DNA of 64,000 bases, from the NCBI GenBank assembly GCA_009617715.1, contig VTFK01000408.1:124001-188000 (forward strand). Direction: 5' to 3'. The DNA comes from Plectrocnemia conspersa (taxonomy: Eukaryota > Arthropoda > Insecta > Trichoptera > Polycentropodidae). Both the position numbers and the translations under genes were made by a program. The notes beneath the pieces were generated by a model. That model worked only from the letters and a program-made list of their open reading frames with translations, had not been told where the DNA came from and ran no database searches. This document shows positions 14,515 through 26,160 of this stretch, in pieces. Every line of letters begins with the position of its first letter. Position 1 is the first letter of the stretch.

Positions 14515-14599
14515 TTAATTTATAGCAGCCATACCAATGCCTGGTGCATCGTTCTTGAAGACGGATCCGCCGTATGTCCTTTGTCCGCAGATGCTCAAA
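14515..14599 (-). CDS. Candidate terminal exon of an unidentified nested gene (tentative)
   Basis: On the minus strand an acceptor-like GGTTATTGCAG precedes 85 bp that read, after one leading base, 27 codons ending in TAA: the peptide includes CGQRTYGGSVFKNDAPG and ends GMAAIN. The segment is GC-rich against an AT-rich background, and the frame looks protein-like, with balanced composition. I do not recognise the family. No upstream exon on the same strand and no clear poly-A signal were found, and the + strand of the same island is also open for about 25 codons. This could be a real last exon, a conserved regulatory island, or chance. Confidence 0.2.
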
Positions 14600-14913
14600 C
14601 TGCAATAACCATAATGAAACAACGTCAGATTATGGATATGTAGCATATTACTTTATGTTATATAATTTATGCAATAGGTTTTGAGCATCTTAATCTTAAT
14701 TGTAATTATGCCATTTCAATAATGCAGTAATTGCTACGAAACTTTGAGAAGTGCAGAGTCGAAGCGCAGTCCCCACATGTTGTGCGCGCGACAGCTGCCC
14801 TTGCAACCTGCAGCTAACTGCACTGCCTACTCTTGCATATTTTTTTGCATATATATTTATACGCGTCTTTTATTCATATGAGCATTTTTCAATAATTCTA
14901 ATATTTTTTGCAG

Positions 14914-15030
14914 ACATCCCGGCGCAGGTGCCACCCCTGACGCCCGGCACCAACAAGAAGATGACGGAAGCCCTGAAAGCTTCCTTCGCTTCGTGGGAAA
15001 AGGAGTTGGTCAGACTCAATATTCCGAAAG
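14914..15030 (+). CDS. pnt: pointed, exon with MAPK site and start of the PNT domain
   Basis: This internal exon of the ETS-family activator Pointed (P2-type isoform, nuclear, downstream of receptor tyrosine kinase/Ras/MAPK signalling) is 117 bp. It starts in phase 1 after a TTTTTTGCAG acceptor and ends in phase 1 at CCGAAAG before GTAAGA. The peptide contains [17 protein letters not shown] and ends in RLNIPK. From family knowledge, the Thr-Pro in PLTPGT is the conserved MAPK phosphorylation site of Drosophila PntP2 and vertebrate ETS1/2, and the MTEALKASF helix begins the Pointed domain. The G left by the phase-1 donor plus AT from the next exon restores the Asp of the conserved DPRQW motif, so the join to 32029 is well supported. 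The intron that follows is about 17 kb. Upstream P2 exons were not found in the window. Confidence 0.94.
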
Positions 15031-15800
15031 GTAAGATTTTGTATTTTTTTTTTTGCTAATCTTTAGTACATATTATTTATTACCTTTACTGGTGATTAGC
15101 TCTTCTGAATTTATATTTATAAAATATCACCAAGAGCGCATTACCGTCTAGCTGGGTTAATTGTGGCAATTTTGTGTGTTTATAGTTTTTAGTCATATAA
15201 AGCCTTTTTTTTACCGAGGTCGACAGGAAATGTGAACTGTTAGTCATTTGTGGCCGAAAAAGAGTGGCGTTATGTTTAACTTTACGAGCTGAATGTAAAA
15301 AAGTAACATATGAGGCCATTAAGTGGTTGTGTCGCGTAGGGATTGCTATATCGGCATTTTGTGCTATTTTTTGATCTACTGATTTATATTAATATTAATC
15401 TTAACGATTTTCATATTAAATTAATATTAAAATGATAATTTGTAGTGTTATATAAAATATAAAATTGAATCAATAAATGTTCCAAATTTAAATTTTTGCT
15501 CAATTCGATTTTCTTAAATTATTCCTCTTATAAAAAAGTATATTCGATTAAATTCCAAATAGAATATAATGAAAAAAAAATCATATTTTAAATTAGTAAA
15601 TAAAAATAGTATCATTCTTAATTAATTACAATATAACTCTAAAGTCAATTATAATATTAAGTCTTAATAAATTTTGGTTTAGTAGCATTTTGAGGCATTA
15701 AATTTTAAATTTAAATTCTTATTTCCATCACCACAAAAAGATTACGGTATATCTTAAAAAATGAATAAAAATAGATTATAGAAAAGAAGCGTTAAAAAAG
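15031..15800. other. Intronic AT-rich sequence
   Basis: First part of the 17-kb pnt intron (15031-32028). A GC-richer patch at 15090-15340 contains a 77-codon minus-strand open frame without recognisable features. The rest is A/T-rich with no gene seen. Confidence 0.4.
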
Positions 15801-15959
15801 ATATTTTACGATACTTATTAAACAAAATGTCGAATATGTTAATTAGATCGCGTAGTAATTTTCGCAATTTTTATTCTGTAGCTCTTCCAAAAAAATATAA
15901 AATTATTTATTAATGTTATTTCAAATCAAATATTTAATTAAAAATTTAACGAAAATGTC

Positions 15960-16830
15960 GTAATTTATTAGTAACGCATTGAGAAATTTTATGGTATTTT
16001 TTCTTAATTAATTACAGAGGATCTTTGTCTAAATAGCAATAATTTTTTTTAATTTTTCTCTACAATGCTATTTTTATTTTATAATTTTCGCAATATAATA
16101 AAATTTGATTAATTTTTTTTAAATCTTCATATAAAAAATATATTTATTTTATTTAAAGCCATTTTTTTGCTGGTAGTGTAGCGATAAATTTTACGATATT
16201 TTAACTTTTGATAAAATTTGCACTCAAATAGTACATTCAATGTTTTTATTAAAAATGTTTGTTGGTATGGAATACAGACATTTTATGATATTTTCAGTTG
16301 ATAAAATGCATAAAGATTTTTGAGCATCTAGCGATTATTTTCTACATCTTTCTTATAAACACTATTTTTATTTCACAAGAAATAACATATTTTATCCGAA
16401 GACAAATATTACACATTTTTTTTTATAAAATCTCAATGAAAATTACCCAATTTATTGGTTACGCAGCGAAACATTTTATAGATTTTTGGCCACATAGCGA
16501 TAAAGTTCGCCATTTTTTCTACAAACACTAAACTTAAATTAAATACTAACCCTCTTGAACATCAGACAAAAGAGAATATGTTACGGAAAACAAGAACGCA
16601 ATTTTACGTTTTTTTATTATTATTAAAAACTTAATCAAAATGTTGTAGTTTATTGGCCATGTTTCGAGAAATTTTATGACATGTTCAATTCATAAAACGC
16701 CGAAAAACTTTTACTGAGAAATAGTTTTTTTTATTATTGAAAACTAAACTTAAAAATAAAAATATTTTAAAAATTTGTTGGTCACGCAGCGAAAAAAAAT
16801 ACGATATTTAGTAATGTATTTTTTTAAAAC
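15960..16830. repeat. Degenerate tandem repeat array (about 95-100 bp register)
   Basis: A motif resembling TTATTGGTNACGCAGCGA followed by AAATTTTATGATATTTT recurs at about 15967, 16169, 16259, 16449, 16648 and 16776. Most spacings are near 95 or 190-200 bp, consistent with an old tandem array whose units have diverged by substitutions and indels. A further weak relative (CACATAGGAGATAAGTTC) is at 17209. The copies are too diverged to define a monomer by eye. A short open frame at 16298-16531 runs through it and is not considered a gene. Confidence 0.5.
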
Positions 16831-17279
16831 AAATTTTATGAACCTATAAAATATAAGGTTACCAATCAACTAAATTATATTATTTACTCATCTAGATGGC
16901 TTGGAAAATAATATAACCAATGCTATTCTTATCAATACCGATATAAATATCTACGATGCATGTATCCATAATGCAATGTCTCTGTTCTTTTTACGAGATC
17001 ATCCTCAATTATTGCGTTCAGCTTATTTTTTATAATATCCACCACAAATGCTTTTGATGGACTGTTTTGCGTTACACCTTTTATCAAACATATCTAATGT
17101 CTATTTTCGTCCATTTAAAAAAATACTAGGATCTTTAAGTACTTAAATTCCGGTCAAGCTGAGAAATTTGGAAAAATAAATCATTACTTCTGCATCAAAA
17201 CCTTCGGCCACATAGGAGATAAGTTCTGCCGTTATTCACAAGAAATCATATTTTCCTACCTTCTGACAAATCCTGGATA

Positions 17280-18320
17280 AAATGGAGGATGTACATAAAA
17301 ACTATAAAATACATTTTGCGTTGTATGATGGCGTTCGCGTCTTTCTCCATATGGTACCGTTCATCTCGCAGATTTCACTCGGATTTCCTTCCTATCCCAA
17401 CCAATCGCACGGCACAGAGAGCACGGCGCATCGGGTGGTGGGGATGGGAGGGAGGGGTACTCCGACTTCCGGTCGTGACAATGGGCATATCTTTTTTACA
17501 CTTTTCATTTATTCATTATTGAAAATCAGTGAATAGAACGTGTCCTCGCTTCCGGTCGGTCGCAGTCGTATCACCAGTGCGCTGCACTACCGTGATTGCG
17601 AGGGGGAAAAACGTGTTTTATTCATGGTGTAAGCAGCGCTCTTTCGCCGCTAAATGTTGCTCTTTTATCGTCATTGTCATTGTGTGTATTTATAAAAAAG
17701 AGCCGACGACTTGACGAACGCGTCGAAAATGTTAATGCGAAGGGCGTCGCACGAAAATTGAACAAAATGGCGGAGCGACTTTGAAACAGTCATTGCGACG
17801 TCTGTCGTTTTTTATGTTTTTATAGAAGAACAATCAAAAAATTCTCATATTTTGGATTAAAAGTTAACTGAAGTCAACACGTTGTGCATATTGGTAATGG
17901 AGATTTAAAGGCACCTATTCTATAAATAAATGTAATGGTAAATACTGTAGGGAAATATCGAGTTCTTCACATATTGCTCATCCAAGATGTTCCCTCACCT
18001 TCCTAACTTTCTATATAAGGCAAGAAGTAACCAAATAGCATTACCTCTCTAACTCGTTATTTTTCCTGATTTTCGCGTTGATTTTTTATGTACGTGTGCT
18101 TTTTTCGTTCACGTGTGTGTGGGGGCGGCCAAGATCAAAGACAGCGGTCTTTTTCAAAGGAATCAAGGTGTGACTCTAGTTCTCTCTCAAAACCGATGTC
18201 TCAATTTCACACAAGAACGATTAAAAATGATAATCACACAAATTGATTCGGTCTTTAACGCCCGCCGGTGCGACCTTTTTGATCGACAATCTATTCGATC
18301 TCCCATTTAACAGGCTGTTA
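17280..18320. other. GC-rich CpG-containing island, possible intronic promoter or enhancer
   Basis: Several frames are open at once (17282-17536, 17529-17714, 18113-18310), as expected from base composition rather than coding. An initiator-like AATCAGTGA occurs at 17525-17532, with GGTCGGTCG about 27 bp downstream, one base off the strict DPE position. The stretch around the initiator, ATTGAAAATCAGTGA, also occurs at 28394-28409 beside another island. No ATG exon with a good donor was found, so if this is a promoter its first exon is non-coding. Confidence 0.3.
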
Positions 18321-19142
18321 ATACGAAATTAAAAATTATAATAAATAACACTGCGTTCCAGAAAAATGTTTCATTTTTGTAAGCAAATGTTTGATAATTC
18401 ATTGTTCGTCTAGCGTTAGACAAATATTGACATTTGGCATATCTTCCTCGACTCTTTCTCTTTCTCCGCTTAGCGTTTTATCTGTTTAACGACGGTAAAT
18501 AGTATTAATCGACTAATCGTTGCTAAAATGACTATATGGTCCGATACCGGTTTTTTTAATAGTCATTAAGTTTCGATTTGCCATAAGATAATACGTATTT
18601 GGAGCTCAGACTACGTTAATTGATTAATAAAACTCGATCGAGCTGCCATTTGGACGTAAAACTATTTTTTGTATATCTGTCGGTCGATGTTTGTTCCTTT
18701 TTTGTTTAGGTAAAAATCCGCAGGGTCTATAAAGATTTTATGGATTTAGTGTTGTGTGTATTATATCGTTGATGAACGAGGTGTATCATTATTTTGATGA
18801 AATTACATGAAACGTAAAATTTAATGCAAGTCATCGTAGGATCTTGGCTTAGCTTGGTGATTCAATAATACGCAATTTTCAATGAAAAAATTATACATAC
18901 GTATATTGAATAAACATTTTTTTCAATTATATTGTGTTGAATAAAGTTACATCTTTTGAAAATATTGTCGCTGTTAAAAAATAGTAAACCATACGGTATC
19001 TTGATTTAAGAAAAATTCAGAAAATTCTGACATTTGACAACCCTAGTTTCGAGCTTAGCACCTCTTCCTATTTGTTAGAATATAATTTTTGTAGACCTCC
19101 GGATAAAAATTCGCAGTTTTTTCTAGAATATATTTTATGAGC

Positions 19143-19500
19143 TATCTGAGTTGCATATAATTATTTTTGGAATTTCAACTTTATATTATAAAACATAGAT
19201 TAAAATATTTTAAAATATGTTTTCAATATAAAAATATTGTTTTTTTAATGTGTACATTATGTTACAACATGATGGCTAATATAAATTATCTACCCGATAA
19301 TATTTATTACTATACTCTTACAAATCATATTTAATATGTATGTATTTTAGAGGTTATTATATATGTTTCAGAAAAATCATTTCCGAATACATATATTTTA
19401 ACTGATTTATATGCTACTCTAAAAAGTCTTCAATACTCAATTTGACAGTTGCGAAAAGTCTATTTACTGTTTAAACACAAACATAACCTAAACGAATCAA
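19143..19500. repeat. Composite of two dispersed repeats
   Basis: Positions 19143-19320 match the repeat at 12938 and the block at 25415-25500 (GTTACAACATGATGG, then CCCGATAATA). Positions 19410-19495 match family R2 (CTCAATTTGACAGTTGCGAA, then a CTGTTTAAAC/AACATAACC end) also seen at 23072-23130 and 62620-62690. An open frame at 19571-19780 just downstream is A/T-rich and shows nothing. Confidence 0.6.
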
Positions 19501-19994
19501 TCTAATAAAAGTTCAAAAACTATAGTTAATCTTACAATTTTCATTAAGTCAAGTTAGATTTGGTTATTAAATGTGTATTTTTCATTCAAGTTATATTTTC
19601 ACTAGAATAAATATAATTTCACTGATCAATTTATTCACTACGCTGCTTACAATAATAAAAAATGAGCATTACATAAATATATTTATGTTGAATAAAAATA
19701 TTAGATTGAGCAACATTTTATTTCTAATGTGCACTAAAATAAATGATTTGCGCATTAAGATATTAGAAAATGGGCATTAAATAAATATATATATGATGAT
19801 AGATAATTACAATAAATGAATGGTTTTATATTATTGTCTGTTTTTAGAATCTTTTTTTAATAAGATATTTCTTAAATAAACAATTCATTGCCCATTTATA
19901 TCTATAAATGCTATGATTATTTTTTAATTCACATATTTTAACAAATGCTTACAATAAATGCGCATTTTATTTTATATGTTGCTCATTTAAATTG

Positions 19995-20215
19995 TTTTAG
20001 TGGTACATGTAGGCGATTATTACCTAAAAGACCTGGGTTCGAATGCCATTTGGACCCCAGTGTTTTTAAATTTTCGTGTCTGAGAAATCGGAATCAATTA
20101 TTATTATATAGTTATAATTCCGATCATTCATCACAATTTAAGTTTTCCTAAATTTTCCTAATCTCACGGATAAATAAAAATACGTAAGCTGTAATGATGT
20201 CAATATAAAATATGT
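19995..20215 (+). repeat. tRNA-derived SINE, copy 2 (3' truncated)
   Basis: Contains the clear B-box stretch GACCTGGGTTCGAATGCC, then the body motif GTCTGAGAAATCGGAATCA, TCACAATTTAAGTTTTCCTA and CTAATCTCACGGAT. The usual tail (TTTCAGTCTGGTGTCTC) is absent. Copy 3 begins about 115 bp downstream in the same orientation. Confidence 0.82.
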
Positions 20216-20329
20216 ACTATGTTTTTCAGATTATAATTTAAATTTAAAATAAATTAGATTTTGAATATCCTATGTTTGTGACTGTATAAGTTCATGCTCA
20301 ATAGTAATAATTTATTCTTATTACAATAG

Positions 20330-20675
20330 TATAAGTCAGTGCAAATTCCTGAAAAAACTGGATTCGAATCCCATATGAGCGTGTTTTTCAATTTCTGGGA
20401 GATCGAAATGGGCGATCTTAATATAAATATAATTACGATCGATCAACACAGATTAAGTTTTATAAATTTTCCTAATTTCATAGATGCACATTTATTGATT
20501 GTAAGCTGTAATAATAGAATAACTAATAATATGTATGTGACTGATTTACAAACTTTGATTTCAGTCTGATGTCTCACTTCATACTTAGTAATCGTTGATT
20601 GTGTTTATCCTGTTGTAACGCATTGGTGTAAAGTATGTTATGTTGCAAATGGAAAACTAATAATAAATAAAATAT
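20330..20675 (+). repeat. tRNA-derived SINE, copy 3
   Basis: Nearly complete. B-box region ACTGGATTCGAATCCC, body with ATTACGATCGATCA and AGATTAAGTTT, then the full 3' block with TTTCAGTCTGATGTCTCAC, GTTGATTGTGTTTA and GTTGTAACGCATTG, ending in AATAAATAAAATATTCTT. A 76-codon open frame inside the repeat is not a gene. Confidence 0.85.
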
Positions 20676-22560
20676 TCTTCTTATACATGATTTTTAAGTA
20701 TTGTTTCTTGATTTTAAGAAATTATGTAAATATCTTTATCTACTATTAAATATAAAATTAAGCTATAGTTTTGGAATCAATTAAATTCAGTTACTGATAA
20801 AAACCTAATCAAAATCAATTTCTGTCTCAACTTTGTTATTTTGCGTAGTGGACAATTTGCAAATGTTTAAATATCTTTAGTTGCTTTTGGGTCTTCATAT
20901 ATGTACATAATTAATGTTCAATGATTAAATTCATTTAATTTTTTTTGAGTTTTTTTTTGAAATGCTAACATAATTCAAAAAAACCTCAAAAACTTTATCA
21001 TACAATAAAAAGTTATTGCAAAAAGCCTAATTACGTGTTTATAATGTTAAAAACACTACGACCTCGTTTTCAAAACACACATGTTAAACACGAACGATCC
21101 CAAAACGATAAGGCAAAAACCTACTGGGGTTAAATTTCGTTCAAACAAAAACATTTTTTCACACATATAATTGTGGTATAAAGTGTGGCAAAGGTGGAAA
21201 TTGAAGGCGCATTTGTAAGCGGAAACGTAGATATAAATCTGGTGTTATTCGTTTCACCTCTTTGACCGGCGTTTGTTTCCATTTCCAATTCGTACATCGC
21301 CACGCGATTGTTCAAATCTGACTGAATTATTTATACGTCGAGTGTACATATTTTTTTTATGAAACCGAAGATCGTCTATTTCCTGTCCCACCCGAGGGTT
21401 AATTATACCGGTGCTGGGCTTTCAGCGGTTGACATTATCACGTGAAATTTTCATTAAACATATACATATCGAATATGATAATTGGCGGTTCGAAGCCTTT
21501 CGGCAATGAACTTTATGCGGCTGTTCTTTTTAATGCATTATTTATGGACTTACTGGTTCGTATTTATTTTTTTGCGATAGTGATGCCATTAGACCGTAAA
21601 CAGTCAAGATATCGCGTGTTGTTAGGCTCTTTGGCTCTAAACGCCCAATTAGTCGAATTCGATGGGTTTTTAACGGCGATTACCTCATTAGGGGTAAATC
21701 GGCGATAAATGAAAATCCCGTTGCTCGTTTTGTGTTATAATTGCACGTCTGGGGTGTGTTAGACGAACACGCCACCGACCCTTGAATCGGTTAAATGAAT
21801 GGTAATTTAAGTGCATGATGGAAAATTAAGGGTTTTAAAAATATATATAAAATTATAATTTATCAGCCTTGTATTTTTAACTCCGCTTTAACAGCTGTCA
21901 AATTTTCTTGTAATGTAACTGAATTGAATTTCAGTCAAAATTGTGCCTATATTCTATTATATATACAGTTTATATTTCACGGGTTTCTATTGATTACATT
22001 ACTATCTTAATACTGAATATATAATCAATTTTGTTGTGTGACAATATCTGATGTGATGACAAATGTCTTAAAAAACCATTTTTCTTTTGAGTTGTAAAAG
22101 ATTTTCACCTACTCTTGCGAAAAGTAATAAAATTGCTGGAAATCTAATACAGTAAAATCATGGTATAGGCAGCCCTGCTAAAAGGGGGAGGGAGAGGGGA
22201 CAAATTCCTGGGGGCTGTTCTTCTTGAGGGGCTAACCTCTAGACAAAATCACAGCAAGAATATATTTATAAAAAAAATAAAAATCGACCTCAAATAATGA
22301 ATTTGAACTAAACTACAGTTGTTTGAGATGTACCTAAATACTGATGTATTTTAGGTATAAGTTCCTGTAGCCATTTTTATACATATTATACAATAAATAA
22401 AAGGAGCGGAACATTGCCCTCAAAAGCACCTACTTTCTATGTAGTACTTTCAAAATAAACATTATTATTCAAAAGGACAGATTGTGTTAAAATTTGTTTG
22501 CATATTATTGTTAATTTTATTGCTTTTTGAACGTTTAAAAAATATTAGACATGAGAGGAA
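20676..22560. other. Non-coding stretch with a regulatory-looking island
   Basis: Positions 21230-21780 are GC-richer and hold several homeodomain-type ATTA/CAATTAG cores, for example CCCAATTAGTCGAATTC near 21645. An 88-codon open frame lies at 21442-21708 but has no splice context or recognisable family. Positions 22170-22250 include a G-rich run (AAAGGGGGAGGGAGAGGGG) that resembles the G-rich stretch before the R2 copy at about 61905-61970. Confidence 0.35.
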
Positions 22561-22589
22561 ATATTCAACGAATATAAATTAGTAGCAGT

Positions 22590-23163
22590 AAATTTAAGTA
22601 TTCGATCTGAAAATTCAGATCGAATACCTAAGGATAGAGCAAAAAAATGACGAAAAATCATGTTTTTATAGATTGTATTATCGATAATTTGACAACTAGA
22701 TTTAATGCAGCAAAATAAATAAATAATACTTTCAGTTTCCTGTGCTTATTTCTAAAAGAAAATCTAGAAAAAACAGTCTCGAATATAACCCGAAAATATA
22801 TTTTAAAATATGTCTTTTCAATAAAATCATATTGAAATACATTTTCACAAGTAGATATATATTTTTACCAGTAAATATATAATATTATTATTCTTATCAT
22901 TTTTTTTTATATCCAATGTATAAATGTTACAGTGAATGTGTATTTTTTGGTAAAGTTATATTTTCACTAGTAGAGTTCAAATACATTTTCACTAGTAGAT
23001 ATATATTTCTAATAGCAAATATATAATTTAACTGAAAGGCGCTAATATGTTCTTTGAAAATATCTATGAAACTCAATTTGACAGTTGCGAAACGTCCATT
23101 TGATGTTCAAACCCAAACTTAACCCAATAAAAGTTCTAAAACTAAAGTTTTAGAACTTTTATT
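22590..23163. repeat. Dispersed repeat family R2, copy with terminal palindrome
   Basis: Shares long blocks with 62090-62720: TTTGACAACTAGATTTAATG, CAGCAAAATAAATAAATAAT, CCCGAAAATAT, TATTTTCACTAGTAGATATA, ATGTTACAGTGAATG and CAATTTGACAGTTGCGAAAC. It is bounded by two perfect palindromes, 22598-22627 (14-bp arms) and 23126-23163 (18-bp arms around AA). No coding frame was seen, and the class is unknown. Confidence 0.7.
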
Positions 23164-23370
23164 AGGTCAAGTCGAAAATACAAACTAAGTCAACTCATCT
23201 CTCATCTGAAAATAAGCGGAAGAGCAAGTACAGATAGACATCGCATCTCATATATTGTTCCATAGTCTATCTGCATTTTGATAATACACTATGTTTTAAA
23301 AATAGGATAGCTATCCCTTACTAATATTACTATGGACTTATAATATAAGAGGCCTGATCAAAGTATATTC

Positions 23371-23935
23371 AAACCAAATTTTGATCAATAGAAGAGCGCA
23401 AAAACAATTATCACTTCTCAGAAGGCAAAAATTCACGTCAAAATCAATAAAATCGTTTTGGCGCCGTCGTTCCCACTGTGGCGGCGACGGCACGATTTTA
23501 TTGCTTTTGACGTGGATTTTTGACTTCTGAGAAGGAATAATTGTTTTTTGCGTTCTCTTATTGGTCGAAATTCGGTTTAGATTTTCTTCATTTGAGTCTC
23601 ACTTGTAATATTGTTATAAAAAGCCTTTAAGCCTTTTGATCTGGACTGGAAATTCAATATATGGCAATACGGAGCAGCAGTGAAAACACGACTAATTATC
23701 TGGTTAATATTATGAGTAGATATTTTTAATTCCTAATTAAAATATTTCGAAAATATGTCGCAACGGTGGCAATTTTAATATTTATTTGTAGCATAGAAAA
23801 GTTTAACTCGTGCCTGTTATTATTTATTCAAAAAATTATATTACGATGTTAAAAGTATATAAAATGCCATTTTTTTTGAGGCTCGGAACCACTGTTTTCC
23901 CAGGGCCCAGGTTCGCTCTCGTGGGCCCTATAGGC
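23371..23935. repeat. Long-hairpin repeat family (HP), copy 1
   Basis: Positions 23371-23578 form an almost full-length inverted repeat: arms of about 100 bp, starting AAACCNAATTT and meeting around a centre at 23471-23478. Arm landmarks are AACAATTATCACTTCTCAG, CACGTCAAAA and ATAAAATCG. The next 350 bp (23579-23935) is shared with copy 2 downstream of its own hairpin and ends in a block CCCAGGGCCCAGGTTCGCTC, whose GGTTCGCTCTC resembles a pol III B-box. Structure and size suit a MITE or a composite of a MITE and a SINE-like unit. No coding capacity. Confidence 0.8.
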
Positions 23936-23999
23936 GTTATTCCAAAACGTTCCAGCGTGTAACAAATCAAATGAACATAATCTGATTTTATTCATTATA

Positions 24000-24360
24000 A
24001 ACTATTTATTCGCTTACTCGCTCAAAAAAGCGTTTTATTATTTTGATGGACTCGTCCCAAATTTCTTCGAAATTGCTCTGGGGTCCGGGTGACCCCAGTC
24101 ACTATGATTCAATCGTTTGTCCTCGCGACCATTGTTCCGGTCACAGGCGGCTGCCCGCCAAAGTGCTGCGCAATGCCGCGTTTGTGAATCACTGGCCGTT
24201 GGGTATGAAACGAAGAGCATGTCATGACAGCCAGTGTATGTATGTGCTCGCCTTATATTATAAAATGCCATTGCTTTATATTTTTATAACGTTAATTGCG
24301 TATTTTTTCGAAAGGATTACTTCGATTTCTATTCTCAACCTTGGTTAATGAAAAAGTTAT
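24000..24360. other. GC-rich island inside the 17-kb intron
   Basis: Both strands are open over about 230 bp: a + frame from ATG 24046 to 24348 (SQISSKLLWGPGDPSHYDS near its start) and a minus frame at 24038-24271. Neither has recognisable domains. An inverted pair GGGTCCGGGTGACCCC lies at about 24080-24098. It may be a conserved non-coding element; a small gene is possible but unsupported. Confidence 0.25.
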
Positions 24361-25244
24361 GATATGAAAATCGTGTATATGTACATACATATGTACATAT
24401 ATTATTTACGTAATACTGTATATGTAATTTTAAAATTAAACATTTCAACGTCGATAACCCTGCAACTATGATTGTGATTTAAAAAGTATCTTATATTTTT
24501 CTGCAAACTGTTGGAATTGTGTTGTACACAACGCGTAAGTGAATCACATCTGACGTAAAGCAAGTATTGTTTATGATTCAATTGTTATAATCACACATAA
24601 TAATTATAGCGCATATGTCGGGGATTTTTTCAAGTTATAAACAATTGCATATGTTAGTTAATTTCATGGTTAACGCGCAGCGAGTGAATCGCTCTGAAAC
24701 ATAATCACAAAACTCGTTCGGCTCTCTACAATACATTTTAGGGTGTGCTATTATTATAAGTGTGTTATTAGATTAGATTGATATTAGGATTTTTAATAAT
24801 TTAATATTGTGCATATAATATAAAAATATTTTAATCATTAGTTTTTTAATTTATTACTTATATTAATTATATACATATAGATAGCATTGTTATTTTGTTA
24901 TATACTAAAAATTGATTTGCTTGTTTGATTATGTGATACTCACTGTGCATTGTTTGTTTTTTTAACGATTTATTATTACTTACTAAGTTGTATTATTCAT
25001 AAACGGCTTTAAATAATGAAAAGTTCCCATATTTGTTAACCACGCGAAATATATCATAATTTGCGTGTATTTTTACTTAACTCTGACATGAATAGTCTTA
25101 TTAAATCATACTAATGAAATGTATATTGTACTACAAATTTAGGTTGTACTGAATAACATTAATAGGGTGTTTGTAAATGGTATAGGAATATTTTATATTT
25201 ATATTATTCATGTAATATTGCGTAGAAATAAATATTGATTTACT
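24361..25244. other. AT-rich non-coding stretch with TACATATG microsatellite
   Basis: A short alternating tract built on TACATA/TATGTA lies at 24377-24402. Nothing else was recognised. Confidence 0.45.
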
Positions 25245-25500
25245 ATAGACCAGTGCTATAAGTGGTGACTATTACCCGAAAAACCAGTGTTTTTCTATTT
25301 CTATCATATCTGAGAGATCAGAATTAACGATTATTATTATATACATATGTATTATATATAATTTTGAATTATCATATATTGGATTTTCCTAGATTTTTCT
25401 TATCTTTGGTAGAACGTTACAACATGATGGCGCACTTAAAAATATTTATGTTTACTTACCCGATAATAATTAATACTATACTATTATTTATTTATTTTAA
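25245..25500 (+). repeat. tRNA-derived SINE, copy 4, fused to another repeat
   Basis: SINE body with CCAGTGTTTTTCTATTT, ATATCTGAGAGATCAGAATT and GGATTTTCCTAGATTTTTCT, but the B-box is lost. From about 25415 it passes into GTTACAACATGATGGCGCAC and TTACCCGATAATAA, the block shared with 19260-19310. Confidence 0.7.
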
Positions 25501-26090
25501 TAATTTATTTAGCTAATATAACTAAACATTTATACATTAAACATGATAAAAAAACTTTTCTTTATTCCATTTAGGAAACCCGCTACAGTTTTATTTTTGT
25601 ATATAGTCCTGGGAATATTATACAAATTCACACCTTCGTATATAATTCCCCTAGACGTACTCGTTTTCTTATACCTAATTATCATTAAATTAAATTTATT
25701 TAATACTTTTTAAAATACTTTGTTAACATATTATTTTCTAACTTATATATAAATACTAAAACAATGCTCTTAAATATCCATTATCTAACCATTCCCATCT
25801 TTCAATCAACTTATATAACTAGTAAATACATTTTTACTTAAAACTATTCTCATTTCACTATTTTTTATTTTTTGCAACATCGTCTTATCTATTTATTAAG
25901 CATATAATGTTGTATTTATATTAACATATTTCTCATCTTAGATAATATACATATTTTTATACTTTTTTTTTGATTATGTAATTACAGTGTTCCTTAAAAT
26001 TATTTTTTTTATTTACAATTACTACTAAATATTTTATATTATAAACTATTTCTGTAATAGAGTTATCTATAACTATTTTTATTAACATCT
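25501..26090. other. AT-rich non-coding stretch
   Basis: Extremely A/T-rich with no open frame of note and no recognised repeat. Confidence 0.45.
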
Positions 26091-26160
26091 ATATAAATAA
26101 AAGGCAATGTTCGTATGTATGTGCCCTATAGACTCAAAAACCACTGGACCGATTTCACTG
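26091..26160. repeat. Fragment of a common insect interspersed repeat
   Basis: The stretch ending CCACTGGACCGATTTC, preceded by TTCGTATGTATGTGCCCTA, resembles from memory the terminal segment of non-autonomous elements that are frequent in lepidopteran and other insect genomes. Only about 70 bp is visible and the class was not determined. Confidence 0.35.

Noticed and set aside
14535..14603. Upstream P2 coding exon on + (reading MPGASFLKTDPPYVLCP)
   Set aside because: No good donor leaving phase 1 with a G exists before the stop; the only phase-1 GT is a poor donor two codons in.
16298..16531. 77-codon protein
   Set aside because: A/T-rich frame within the degenerate tandem array.
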